64,000 nucleotides of DNA from Cloacibacterium caeni. Its GTDB lineage: Bacteria > Bacteroidota > Bacteroidia > Flavobacteriales > Weeksellaceae. The notes under the pieces were generated by a model that worked only from the letters and a program-made list of their open reading frames with translations, did not search any database and was not told where the DNA came from. The stretch lies in the NCBI RefSeq assembly GCF_907163105.1, contig NZ_OU015321.1:2309001-2373000 (forward strand). Direction: 5' to 3'. Positions 44,303-53,276 of this stretch are shown here, piece by piece; position 1 is the stretch's first letter; the number at the start of each line of letters is the position of its first letter. The translations under genes and the position numbers were made by a program.

Positions 44303-44762
44303 ATATTTTCAGATATTTTTCGTTTCTATAATGCTTATTTCATGTTCCTATAATAATGAAGTGGTTTCTATGAATGAAGTAAACGGAACTTGGGATAAGA
44401 AAAAGGAACTGTTGTTCACTATGAATATAGAAGACACCAGCACTCCTAAAAACATTATATTTGTTGTAAGAAATAATAACGATTATCCTTATAGTAATCT
44501 GTTTTTAATTACTTACCTCAAAGCTGAAAATGAGAAAAATTTTAAAATAGATACGCTTAACTACATCATGGCAAAACCGAATGGAGAATGGTTAGGAAAA
44601 GGTTTTGGCGAGACTAAAGAAATATTATTTCAATATAAAAACCAATATAAATTCCCGAAAAAAGGAAAATACATTATTGGTGTAAAACAAGGAATGAGAA
44701 CCAATAGTCTAGTAGGAATTGAAGATTTGGGCGTAAAATTAGAAAATTCAACACAACCATAA
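44295..44762 (+). CDS. gldH: Gliding motility lipoprotein GldH
   Basis: A 155-residue lipoprotein (signal FVSIMLISCSY, lipidated Cys) that matches GldH: NEVNGTWDKKKELLFTMN near the N-terminus, VVRNNNDYPYSNLFLITY in the middle and KQGMRTNSLVGIEDLGVKLE at the end. GldH is needed for gliding in Flavobacterium johnsoniae but also occurs in non-gliding Flavobacteriia. It sits between ricT and the penicillin-binding protein gene (7-nt gap). Confidence 0.9.
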   Translation: MIKYFQIFFVSIMLISCSYNNEVVSMNEVNGTWDKKKELLFTMNIEDTSTPKNIIFVVRNNNDYPYSNLFLITYLKAENEKNFKIDTLNYIMAKPNGEWLGKGFGETKEILFQYKNQYKFPKKGKYIIGVKQGMRTNSLVGIEDLGVKLENSTQP

Positions 44763-44769
44763 TCATTAT

Positions 44770-47133
44770 ATGGAAAACACTGTAAAACAAGGCAGCACAC
44801 TTAATTTTCCGTTGCCACCCAAAAAGCAAAAAAACTTCGGTTATAAAAAATGGGTCAAATTCATTTGGCTTGGCTTAGGAGGAATAATTCTAGGAACAGC
44901 ATTTTTGTTTTTTGCTGTATCTCAAGGAATTGTGGGAGATATGCCAGATGTAAATGAACTAGAAAATCCAGATATTTACGTAGCTTCAGAAATCATTTCA
45001 TCTGATGGCGTTACCTTAGGAAAATTCGAGAAAGAAAAAACCATTCCGGTTACCTATAAAGATTTGCCGCCGCATTTAGTATATGCATTAATGGCAAAAG
45101 AAGATGAACGTTTCCGTGAGCACTCAGGAATTGATTTGCAAGCTTTTGCAAGAGCGGTAGCTTATGGTGGGAAAAGAGGTGGTGGTTCTACTATTTCTCA
45201 GCAGTTGGCAAAATTATTGTTTACTAAAGGTGCTTCTCAAAATAAATTTCAAAGAGCTTTCCAAAAATTGAAAGAATGGTCTGTTGCAGTAAGTTTGGAG
45301 AAAAGATATACCAAAGAAGAAATCATCACGCTCTATTTTAATAAGTTTGATTTCTTGCACAATGCAAACGGAATAGAACTCGCTTCTAGAATATATTTCA
45401 ATAAACCTACCAAAGAACTTACGCTTTCAGAAGCAGCCACTTTTGTAGCAATGCTCGAAAATCCAGTAAGAAATAACCCGATAAAATATCCTGAAAAGGC
45501 AAAAGCAAGAAGAAATGTGGTTCTAGAGCAAATGCTTAAAACCAACTATATAGACCAAGCTACTTATGACAAAGTAGTAGCGGAACCCATCGTAGTAGAT
45601 TTCCATCCTGTAGAATCTGTAGACGAAGGATATTCTGCTTATTACAAGCATTATTTGAGAAAAGAAATCAATAATTACCTAGAAGAATACGAAAAAGAAA
45701 CCGGTAAAGATGTAAATATTTACAGAGACGGTCTTAAAATCTTTGTAACCTTAGATTCTAAAATGCAGAAATATGCAGAAGAAGCCATTAAGGAACACAT
45801 GACCAGTCTTCAGAAAAGTTTTGATTCAGAACAACGCAGAAATCCTAATAGACCTTTCTATTTCTTGAAGAAAAAGCAAATAGATGATATTATGCTCGCT
45901 GCTATGAAAAGAACTGGCAGATATAAACAATTGGCTGCAGAAGGAGTTTCAGAAGATTCTATTTTGATGGATTTCAAAACACCTACCAAAACCACCATCT
46001 TTACTTGGGAAGGAGAAAAAGAAACCGAAATGTCTCCGTATGATTCTATCAGATACCACAAGCAAATTGCACAAGCTGGATTAATGTCTATGGAACCTGC
46101 AACTGGTGATATCAAAGCTTGGGTAGGAGGAATCGATTGGAAGCATTTTCAATATGACCACGTAAAACAAGGAAAAAGACAAGTAGGTTCTACATTTAAA
46201 CCTTTTGTTTATGCTACTGCGATTATGAATTTAGGAATGACTCCTTGTTCTACCGTTTCTAATGCTACTTATACTAAAGGAGATTGGGAAGTACAAGGTA
46301 ATGGTGGTAATCTTACTTTGAGAGACGCTTTAGCACATTCTAAAAACCCTGTTGCGGTAAGATTAATAGAATCTGTAAGTCCTAAAAAAGTAATCCAATT
46401 GGCTAGAGATTTAGGAGTAACAGAAGAAATGCCAAATGAATATGCAATCGCACTTGGTTCTACAGATATTACCATTTACGAAATGTTGGGAGCTTACAGT
46501 TCTTTTGCAAATTTTGGAAATTACATAAAACCAGAAATGGTTTGGCGTATAGAAGATGCTAATGGTAGAGTAATTAAAGAAGTGAAAAACGAAACCAAAG
46601 AAGTCATGAACGAAATGTACGCTTATACCATGATAGATTTAATGAAAGGCGTTACAAGATTCGGTACAGCTTCTGGTGAACTAAGAAGAATGGGAATCCT
46701 AGAAACTGTAGAAATTGCTGGTAAAACTGGTACTACTCAGAATAACTCAGATGGTTGGTTCATGGGAATTACACCTAATCTAGCAACTGGAGTTTGGGTA
46801 GGTTGGGAAGACAGAGCAACCCACTTCTTTAGTACAGGAGAAGGTCAAGGTGCAAAAATGGCATTGCCAATTTGGGGAATTTTCATGAAGAAAGTTTGGG
46901 CAGATAAAGAACTCGGAATTACACCAGATGATAAATTTGCTAAACCTTCTAATTGGACAGGAGATTGTGCAGATTTACAAGGACTTGGAGGTTATGGAGA
47001 CGATGGAGGATTACAAACCATAGACCAAATCAAAAATCCTAAACCAAAAGACAATCAGCCTAAAAACAACAAACCTAAAGAAGAAAATCTCAACGAAAAT
47101 CTGAACAAAGACGAAGTAGATTTCAATCAATAA
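44770..47133 (+). CDS. Bifunctional penicillin-binding protein 1A-type
   Basis: Class A PBP that polymerises and cross-links peptidoglycan. The 787 residues: one N-terminal membrane helix (WLGLGGIILGTAFLFFA), glycosyltransferase domain with EDERFREHSGIDLQAF and GGSTISQQLAK, then a transpeptidase domain with the active Ser in GSTFKPF, SKN-like AHSKNPVAV and KTGTT. The Lys/Asn-rich tail is disordered. Last gene of the ricT-gldH operon, closed by a terminator. Confidence 0.95.
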   Translation: MENTVKQGSTLNFPLPPKKQKNFGYKKWVKFIWLGLGGIILGTAFLFFAVSQGIVGDMPDVNELENPDIYVASEIISSDGVTLGKFEKEKTIPVTYKDLPPHLVYALMAKEDERFREHSGIDLQAFARAVAYGGKRGGGSTISQQLAKLLFTKGASQNKFQRAFQKLKEWSVAVSLEKRYTKEEIITLYFNKFDFLHNANGIELASRIYFNKPTKELTLSEAATFVAMLENPVRNNPIKYPEKAKARRNVVLEQMLKTNYIDQATYDKVVAEPIVVDFHPVESVDEGYSAYYKHYLRKEINNYLEEYEKETGKDVNIYRDGLKIFVTLDSKMQKYAEEAIKEHMTSLQKSFDSEQRRNPNRPFYFLKKKQIDDIMLAAMKRTGRYKQLAAEGVSEDSILMDFKTPTKTTIFTWEGEKETEMSPYDSIRYHKQIAQAGLMSMEPATGDIKAWVGGIDWKHFQYDHVKQGKRQVGSTFKPFVYATAIMNLGMTPCSTVSNATYTKGDWEVQGNGGNLTLRDALAHSKNPVAVRLIESVSPKKVIQLARDLGVTEEMPNEYAIALGSTDITIYEMLGAYSSFANFGNYIKPEMVWRIEDANGRVIKEVKNETKEVMNEMYAYTMIDLMKGVTRFGTASGELRRMGILETVEIAGKTGTTQNNSDGWFMGITPNLATGVWVGWEDRATHFFSTGEGQGAKMALPIWGIFMKKVWADKELGITPDDKFAKPSNWTGDCADLQGLGGYGDDGGLQTIDQIKNPKPKDNQPKNNKPKEENLNENLNKDEVDFNQ

Positions 47134-47140
47134 AAATGAT

Positions 47141-47170
47141 AAACCGTTTCAATCTTATTTGAAGCGGTTT
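47141..47170 (+). terminator. Terminator after the PBP gene
   Basis: Stem AAACCGtTTCAA/TTGAAGCGGTTT with a 6-nt loop followed by T residues. Confidence 0.85.
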
Positions 47171-47186
47171 TTTCTTGAAAATCATT

Positions 47187-47194
47187 TAGTTTTG
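47187..47194 (+). promoter_or_regulatory. -7 box TAGTTTTG of selO
   Basis: Exact TAnnTTTG match only 4 nt before the ATG at 47199, implying a leaderless or nearly leaderless message. No good -33 box. Confidence 0.4.
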
Positions 47195-47198
47195 CAAA

Positions 47199-48743
47199 AT
47201 GAATTTAGATAAAATTACACAGAGATATTTAGATCTTTTTCCAGGAGATTTTTCAGGAAATCCTATACAAAGACAAACGCCCAATTTCTTTTTTGCACTT
47301 ACCGACATTTATGGATTCAAAAAAGCACAGTTATTGCACTTTAACGAAAATTTATCCGAAGAAATTGGCTTGGGAAAAATTGAAAAACAAGAGGATACAG
47401 ATTTTTTAAACGCTACCAAACTTCCAGAAAATGTAAAAACATTTTCTACGGCTTATGCAGGTCATCAGTTCGGACAATGGGCGGGTCAATTAGGCGATGG
47501 AAGAGCCATTTATGCAGGAGAAATTCAAAATTCTGAAGAAAAATCAACAGAAATTCAGTGGAAAGGAGCTGGAGCGACTCCATACTCTCGTCATGCTGAT
47601 GGAAGAGCTGTTTTGCGTTCATCTATCAGAGAATATCTCATGAGTGAAGCCATGTTTCACTTGGGAATTCCTACTACAAGAGCGCTTTCTCTTTCGCTTT
47701 CTGGCGAAAAAGTGGCACGAGATATCATGTACAACGGAAATGTAGATTTTGAGCAAGGAGCGGTGATTATTAGAACTTCGGAAACGTTTCTTCGTTTTGG
47801 GCATTTTGAATTATTAGCTGCGAGAAATGAACTCGATACTTTACAAAAACTCGCAGATTTTACCATCGAAAATTACTTTACTGAAATTGATAAAAATTCT
47901 ACGGAGAAATATCTGGAATTTTTCAAAATAGTGGGCGAAAAAACCGCCGATATGATTGTAGAGTGGATTAGAGTAGGATTTACTCATGGCGTAATGAATA
48001 CCGATAACATGAGTATTATTGGAAATACGATAGATTACGGCCCATTCTCATTTTTAGATGAATATAATCTGAATTTCACTTCCAATACAACCGATTTACC
48101 TGGAAGAAGATACGCTTTTGGTAAACAAGCGCACATTGCTCATTGGAATTTAATTCAATTAGCGAACGCACTTTTCCCATTAATTAAAGATGAAGCTGCG
48201 CTAGAAAAAATCTTGATTGATTACAGTGAAATGTTTTGGAAAAAGCATGATGAAATGATGGCGAAGAAATTTGGGTTTGAAAAACTAGAAAGATATGACG
48301 CCGATTTTTTCACTTCTTGGCAAAAATTAATGGAAGAAATTTCTACAGATTACACTTTGTTTTTCAGTCAGTTAGAAAGCCTTGAAGAAGGTTCAGATAT
48401 CGTTGAGCATTTCAGAAATTCTTTTTATCAGAACTTGAATAAAGAGCAAGAAGCTTTGGTTATAGAATTTGTAGAAAATTACAGACAAAGACTTTCTTAC
48501 AATCAAATTTCCAAAGAAGAAAGCCGAAAAATCATGCAAAAAGCCAATCCGAAATTTGTCTTGAGAAACTATTTGCTGTACGATTGCATTGCCGAAATGG
48601 AAGAAGGCAAAACAGAACTTTTTGACAAACTTTGGAACGCTTTACAAAATCCTTACGAAGAAATCTATCCAGAATTTTCAGTAAAAAGACCAGAAAAATA
48701 TGAAGGAGTAGTAGGTTGCAGCTCACTTTCTTGTTCTTCATAA
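47199..48743 (+). CDS. selO: Protein adenylyltransferase SelO (YdiU family)
   Basis: Pseudokinase-fold enzyme that transfers AMP from ATP to Ser, Thr or Tyr of target proteins, linked to redox stress. The 514 residues show AYAGHQFGQWAGQLGDGRA, the ATP-site GRAVLRSSIREYLMSEAM and the metal-binding HGVMNTDNMSIIGNTIDYGPF region. The C-terminus GCSSLSCSS ends with the Cys that replaces the selenocysteine of vertebrate SelO. ATG at 47199. Confidence 0.95.
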   Translation: MNLDKITQRYLDLFPGDFSGNPIQRQTPNFFFALTDIYGFKKAQLLHFNENLSEEIGLGKIEKQEDTDFLNATKLPENVKTFSTAYAGHQFGQWAGQLGDGRAIYAGEIQNSEEKSTEIQWKGAGATPYSRHADGRAVLRSSIREYLMSEAMFHLGIPTTRALSLSLSGEKVARDIMYNGNVDFEQGAVIIRTSETFLRFGHFELLAARNELDTLQKLADFTIENYFTEIDKNSTEKYLEFFKIVGEKTADMIVEWIRVGFTHGVMNTDNMSIIGNTIDYGPFSFLDEYNLNFTSNTTDLPGRRYAFGKQAHIAHWNLIQLANALFPLIKDEAALEKILIDYSEMFWKKHDEMMAKKFGFEKLERYDADFFTSWQKLMEEISTDYTLFFSQLESLEEGSDIVEHFRNSFYQNLNKEQEALVIEFVENYRQRLSYNQISKEESRKIMQKANPKFVLRNYLLYDCIAEMEEGKTELFDKLWNALQNPYEEIYPEFSVKRPEKYEGVVGCSSLSCSS

Positions 48744-48748
48744 GAATC

Positions 48749-48878
48749 TAACCACAAAAGAGACAAAAGAATGGTTTGAAAACAAGAATTTCAAAAGTAA
48801 AAAAAAAAGAATTTTTTTACTTTTTTTACTATTGAATAACTTAAAAACGTCTTTTATCTTTTGTCTCTTTTGTGGTTA
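48749..48878. repeat. Intergenic inverted repeat with perfect 22-bp arms
   Basis: The arms 48749-48770 and 48857-48878 are exactly complementary; their core is ACCACAAAAGAGACAAAAG. Inside, homopolymer-rich words (AAGTAAAAAA, TTTTTTTACTT) also pair, so the whole region can fold into one long stem. It lies between selO and the membrane-protein gene. Confidence 0.8.
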
Positions 48879-48886
48879 AAATAAAT

Positions 48887-48894
48887 TATTTTTG
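48887..48894 (+). promoter_or_regulatory. -7 box TATTTTTG of the membrane-protein gene
   Basis: Exact TAnnTTTG match. Its last three bases are a TTG that could be read as a start codon at 48892, which argues that translation starts further on (TTG 48910). Confidence 0.4.
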
Positions 48895-48909
48895 CAAAAA
48901 ATTTTATCC

Positions 48910-50175
48910 TTGAAAAAATTCAAAGACACTTTAAAACTGATTTTCCCAAGCAATGGGATTGAATGGGTTTTGTTCATCATTTTTCTAACTTCTTACGGAA
49001 TTTTAGGAAGCTATATCGCCCTGAATTACAGAATCATATTTGATGATAGAATTCCTTGGGACGCTTATTTTAGTTTTGATAATCGCTCGATTGTAATGAC
49101 AGGTGGTGGTTTTGAGAGACATCCGCTTTCTAACTATTTCTTTGATTTTATCAGAGAATTTGCACTTTGGATTTCGGATGGTAAAAAGAACGAAATTTTC
49201 CGTTTGGTTTTGGCTTGGTGCAGTAATTTTGCAGTGAGTTTGGCTTTGGTGCAGCTGTTTAAATATTTAAGAAATATTGTAAGAATTCCATTGAAAATCA
49301 ATGTATTAATTACCTTTTTCTTTGCTTTTTTTACGACTCCAATTTTGCTTTCGTTCACGCCAGAAACTTATACTTATACTTTGCTGTTTTTGGTGGCTTT
49401 TAACTATTACGCAGCGGCAAAACTCAAAAAAGAGAAGAAAATTTCTCTATTTCCGCTCACTTTTGCTTCGGTTTTAGTAGGTGGTTTAACCATTACGAAT
49501 ATTGTAAAAGTCTACATTCCTATCCTTTTTGAGAAAGGTTTATTCAAGAATTTTAAAAACTTTTTCAATGCCACGATTAGAGTTCTGATTTCAGCAGCGG
49601 TTTTCGTGTTGTTATTTTTATACCGATTAGATTGGGATTACATGAGGATTTTCACTAAAACAGGTGAACAATACGAAAAATTCTCAAAACCGAAAGTTAC
49701 GCCACTTTGGGATATGATTTCGTCTTGGTTTTTCGGGGGAAATATGATTTTTTCTAATTTCGTGGTGAGAGATTATCACAATAAAAAAGGCTTCCATTAC
49801 AATGCCCTATTTATGGATGTTTTCACATCTGTAGCTCCGTATATTTTTGTTGGCGCAGTTTTGGTTCTTGTTTTTTGGAGTTATTTTAAGAATTTCAAAA
49901 ACAAATTCGTTCAGATTCTAATGCTTTCGTTTTTTGTGGATATTCTCATCCATTGTGTTTTGAAATTTGGTTTGCACACTTCTTACATTTACGGCGGACA
50001 TTTTATTTTTGTGGTTCCTATGATGCTCGGTTGGTTGTTTTTCGGGTATAAAAATTCTCCAAAAATGCTTTCTTTTCTGACGGTTATTGTAGGAATTTTA
50101 TTCGTTTTTTTAATTGCGAATAATGTGTATAGAATGGAAGAGTTCTTTTGGTTTTTAGAACAGAATTATAAATAA
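48910..50175 (+). CDS. Polytopic membrane protein (DUF6080/GT-C-like)
   Basis: About 421 residues with roughly ten hydrophobic helices. The first loop is DDRIPWDAYFSFDNRS with FERHPLSNYFF, an acidic extracytoplasmic loop as found in GT-C glycosyltransferases that use polyprenyl-linked sugars; the arrangement reminds me of DUF6080 proteins. Start is taken at TTG 48910 (MKKFKDTLKLIF) because an earlier in-frame TTG (48892) lies within the promoter box. Function unknown; probably in envelope glycan assembly. Confidence 0.72.
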   Translation: MKKFKDTLKLIFPSNGIEWVLFIIFLTSYGILGSYIALNYRIIFDDRIPWDAYFSFDNRSIVMTGGGFERHPLSNYFFDFIREFALWISDGKKNEIFRLVLAWCSNFAVSLALVQLFKYLRNIVRIPLKINVLITFFFAFFTTPILLSFTPETYTYTLLFLVAFNYYAAAKLKKEKKISLFPLTFASVLVGGLTITNIVKVYIPILFEKGLFKNFKNFFNATIRVLISAAVFVLLFLYRLDWDYMRIFTKTGEQYEKFSKPKVTPLWDMISSWFFGGNMIFSNFVVRDYHNKKGFHYNALFMDVFTSVAPYIFVGAVLVLVFWSYFKNFKNKFVQILMLSFFVDILIHCVLKFGLHTSYIYGGHFIFVVPMMLGWLFFGYKNSPKMLSFLTVIVGILFVFLIANNVYRMEEFFWFLEQNYK

Positions 50176-50177
50176 AA

Positions 50178-50202
50178 AAATCCCAAGAATTTCTCAGGAT
50201 TT
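50178..50202. terminator. Weak terminator between convergent genes
   Basis: AAATCC...GGATTT with inner AGAA/TTCT pairs and a mismatched CA step; flanked by A and T runs. Confidence 0.4.
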
Positions 50203-50203
50203 G

Positions 50204-51574
50204 CTATTTATTTTTACTCTTTTCTTTAGAAATCTGCTCCTTAATAAAAGGATATTTTTCTTGCATGTCGCTAGAAAGACTTTCATCTAATTCTAGGGCT
50301 TTTTGCAATGCTTTTTGGCCGTTTTCCTCATCATTTAAGTGAAGATAAGAATTGCTGAGCTGATAATACAATTCTGCTCTCTGGTGAATTTTGGTAGCTT
50401 GTTCTAAAACAGTAATTGCGTCTTCATATTCACCGATAAGCATGATTACTTCGCTGTATGCATACCAATTGTAAAATCTTTTTGGCTCTACATCTACTAA
50501 TTTTTTAAGACAAGAAAGTGACTCTTCGAATCTACCAGAATCTATGTAAAGAAAAGCCAATTTCTTCTGGAATTCTAAGTTGTTTTCATTCAGCGCAACT
50601 GCTTCTTTAGCAAAATGTAAGGCTTCTTTCATACTTCCCATTTCCAAATAAAGATCGCTCTGTTCCATCATCGAAAGATAAAACTGTGGGTCTTCTCTTA
50701 AAGATTTCTGAAAAGCACGAAGCGCTTCCATATTTTTTTTGGCTGCTTTGTAGCACAATCCAATTTTGTAAAAAGTAAAAGCTTTGGTGTATTCTAATTC
50801 CAGCTGTTCTTCGTAAACCTCAATCGCTTTTTCCCATTGTTCCATCGCTTCATAACACGCTGCTTTATTGGCATAAACTCCAGCTGCATCAGAATTAATC
50901 GCTAGTAAATAATCGAAAGACTGAATTGCTTTTTCGTAGTTTTTTCGGTTGAAATAGAATTGTCCCATTTCAAACCAAGCGGTTTCCGAAAAAGGAAACT
51001 GATTGATATAATTTTGCAAAAATTCTTCTGCTTCTGCATGACGAGTCATTTCGCCATAACACATCATCGCACTTTCTAGCGCATATTCATCTTGAGGATC
51101 GTGTTTTAATGCTAATTTGTAGTTTTTCAATGCATTAAAAGGGTCTTGGAGATTGTAATATTCATCTGCAATGAAATTATGCAAGAAGCTTTCTTCCTCT
51201 TCAAGTTCTAATGCTTTTTCGCAAAATTCTATTGATTTTCTGGGATTTCCGTTGTTAGAATAATATTTGGCACAACAAACCAAAAAGTCGGTGCTTTCTG
51301 AACATGAAGGTTTCAACTCTTCAATTAATTGACGAGCTTGAACGTATTTTTCGAGTTCTAAAAAGACCTCTAATTGCTTAACTTTTAGTTCGATAGAATT
51401 AGGGTGAAGGTTTAAACCATAATTCACAGCCATTTCTGCAAAATTAATGTCTCCCATTTCTAAATAAAAAATAACAATGTCTTCTACTTCTTCTGTGTCA
51501 AAGTAGAACTGTTCGTTATTTTCTATCATGTCTTCGAACTTTTTAGCAAGCTCATTTTCAAAAAATTCTTCCAA
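50204..51574 (-). CDS. Tetratricopeptide repeat protein
   Basis: A 456-residue cytoplasmic protein made almost entirely of TPR units (about ten), e.g. EYALESAMMCYGEM, ETAWFEMGQFYFNRKNYEKA, AGVYANKAACYEAMEQWEKA and ELYYQLSNSYLHLNDEENG. No signal peptide or catalytic domain. A scaffold role is likely but the partner is unknown. It lies downstream of glmM on the same strand with an inverted repeat between them. Confidence 0.9.
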   Translation of the reverse strand: MEEFFENELAKKFEDMIENNEQFYFDTEEVEDIVIFYLEMGDINFAEMAVNYGLNLHPNSIELKVKQLEVFLELEKYVQARQLIEELKPSCSESTDFLVCCAKYYSNNGNPRKSIEFCEKALELEEEESFLHNFIADEYYNLQDPFNALKNYKLALKHDPQDEYALESAMMCYGEMTRHAEAEEFLQNYINQFPFSETAWFEMGQFYFNRKNYEKAIQSFDYLLAINSDAAGVYANKAACYEAMEQWEKAIEVYEEQLELEYTKAFTFYKIGLCYKAAKKNMEALRAFQKSLREDPQFYLSMMEQSDLYLEMGSMKEALHFAKEAVALNENNLEFQKKLAFLYIDSGRFEESLSCLKKLVDVEPKRFYNWYAYSEVIMLIGEYEDAITVLEQATKIHQRAELYYQLSNSYLHLNDEENGQKALQKALELDESLSSDMQEKYPFIKEQISKEKSKNK

Positions 51575-51581
51575 ATTATTT

Positions 51582-51664
51582 TATAGATATTAGATTTTAG
51601 ATATTAAAGGTTAGATTTTAAAATACATTTTCTAGATTCTAACCTCTGATTTCTAATCTCTATA
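51582..51664. repeat. Intergenic inverted repeat built on TTAGA words
   Basis: Left arm (51582-51623) reads ATAGATATTAGATTTTAG and continues with GGTTAGATTTT; the right arm (51629-51664) carries the complements AGATTCTAACC and TTTCTAATCTC. It overlaps the last bases of glmM. Confidence 0.6.
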
Positions 51665-53060
51665 TTAAACTTTTAATTTTTGCTATCATTTTGTCTGCCA
51701 GTTCATCTGCTTCTTGCTGAGAAAAGGCTTCTGTATAAATTCTAATAATAGGTTCTGTGTTTGATTTTCTGAGGTGAACCCAATTTTCTGGAAAATCAAT
51801 TTTCACACCGTCAATCGTAGAAATTTCTTCCACATTGAGCGAAGTCGAAATGTTATATTCTTCCTGCATTTTTACCAATAATGCATCTACATCTATTTCT
51901 GGAGTAAGCTCTATCTTCTTTTTACCCATGTAATAAGCTGGATATGTAGCTCTTAACTCAGAAACAGTTTTGTTTTCTTTTGCCAAATGCGTCAAAAATA
52001 ATGCTACACCAACCAAAGAATCTCTTCCATAATGCAAATCTGGATAAATAATTCCGCCATTTCCTTCTCCACCAATAACTGCGTTTTTCTCCTTCATTAA
52101 AGTCACCACATTTACTTCTCCTACAGCACTTGCAAAATATTCTGAATCTAGATTTCTAGCAACATCTCTCAAAGCTCGGCTTGAAGAAAGGTTAGAAATC
52201 GCAACTCCTTTCTTATGTCTCAGCAAATAGTCTGCCACAGCTACCAAAGTGTATTCTTCGCCGAACATTTCGCCATTTTCGTCAATAAGTGCCAATCTGT
52301 CTACATCTGGATCCACTACAATTCCTACATCTGCACCTTCTTTTTTAATTAAATCGCAAATGTCTGTTAAATGCTCTTTCAAAGGTTCTGGGTTGTGCGG
52401 AAATTGTCCGTTTGGTTCGCAATACAATTTCACTACTTCGCAACCTAATTTTTCTAAAAGTGGCGGAAGCGAAATTCCACCGGTAGAATTTACCGCATCA
52501 AGAACCACTTTGAATTTTTTAGCTTTTACGGCTTCTACATCTACCATTGGTAAATCTAGAATTTTCTGAATATGAATGTCAAAAGCGTCTGTTCTAGTTT
52601 CGTATTTTCCTAAATCGTCAACTTCGGCAAAGTTGAAATCTTCTTTTTCGGCGATTTCTAGCATTTCTGCACCATCTTTTCCACTGATAAATTCTCCTTT
52701 TTCGTTGAGCAATTTCAATGCGTTCCATTGTTTCGGATTGTGAGAAGCGGTTAAGATAATTCCGCCATCAGCTTTTAACTCTGGAACCATCACTTCCACA
52801 GTTGGGGTGGTAGAAAGTCCTAAATCTACTACATGAATTCCTAAACCTTGTAAAGTAGCGGTAACCAATGAATTAACCATTGCGCCAGAAATTCTGGCAT
52901 CACGACCAATCACTAAGTTTAAATCTTTTTTATTTTTATTTTTTTGAAGCCAAGTTCCGAAAGCTGCAGTAAATTTTACTACATCTACAGGTGTAAGATT
53001 ATCATCTACTTTACCACCGATGGTTCCACGGATTCCTGAGATACTTTTGATTAAAGACAT
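51660..53060 (-). CDS. glmM: Phosphoglucosamine mutase
   Basis: Converts glucosamine 6-phosphate to glucosamine 1-phosphate for UDP-GlcNAc. The 466 residues have the phosphohexomutase marks: the phosphoserine loop TASHNPKQWNALK, the metal loop DPDVDRLAL, GGEGNGG and the phosphate-binding C-terminal RKSNTEPIIRIY. The phosphoserine is in ASHNP. Some Bacteroidota enzymes of this group act as combined phosphogluco/mannomutases, so the sugar specificity is inferred. Confidence 0.9.
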   Translation of the reverse strand: MSLIKSISGIRGTIGGKVDDNLTPVDVVKFTAAFGTWLQKNKNKKDLNLVIGRDARISGAMVNSLVTATLQGLGIHVVDLGLSTTPTVEVMVPELKADGGIILTASHNPKQWNALKLLNEKGEFISGKDGAEMLEIAEKEDFNFAEVDDLGKYETRTDAFDIHIQKILDLPMVDVEAVKAKKFKVVLDAVNSTGGISLPPLLEKLGCEVVKLYCEPNGQFPHNPEPLKEHLTDICDLIKKEGADVGIVVDPDVDRLALIDENGEMFGEEYTLVAVADYLLRHKKGVAISNLSSSRALRDVARNLDSEYFASAVGEVNVVTLMKEKNAVIGGEGNGGIIYPDLHYGRDSLVGVALFLTHLAKENKTVSELRATYPAYYMGKKKIELTPEIDVDALLVKMQEEYNISTSLNVEEISTIDGVKIDFPENWVHLRKSNTEPIIRIYTEAFSQQEADELADKMIAKIKSLI

Positions 53061-53276
53061 ATGATGTTGAGATAAATTTTTATTTTAAAATTAAATTTCT
53101 GCAAAATTACTGAATTTAGCAACAGGAATACGTTTCTTGTGGAAAAATAAACCATTTTCGATATACTTAAATATCAACAAGTGTTGATTTTAACCTTTTT
53201 AGTAAATGATTATCTAAAAATTTTGTAACACAATATCCTTTTCTTTTACTAATACTTTAGTGATAAACTTTTAAAC

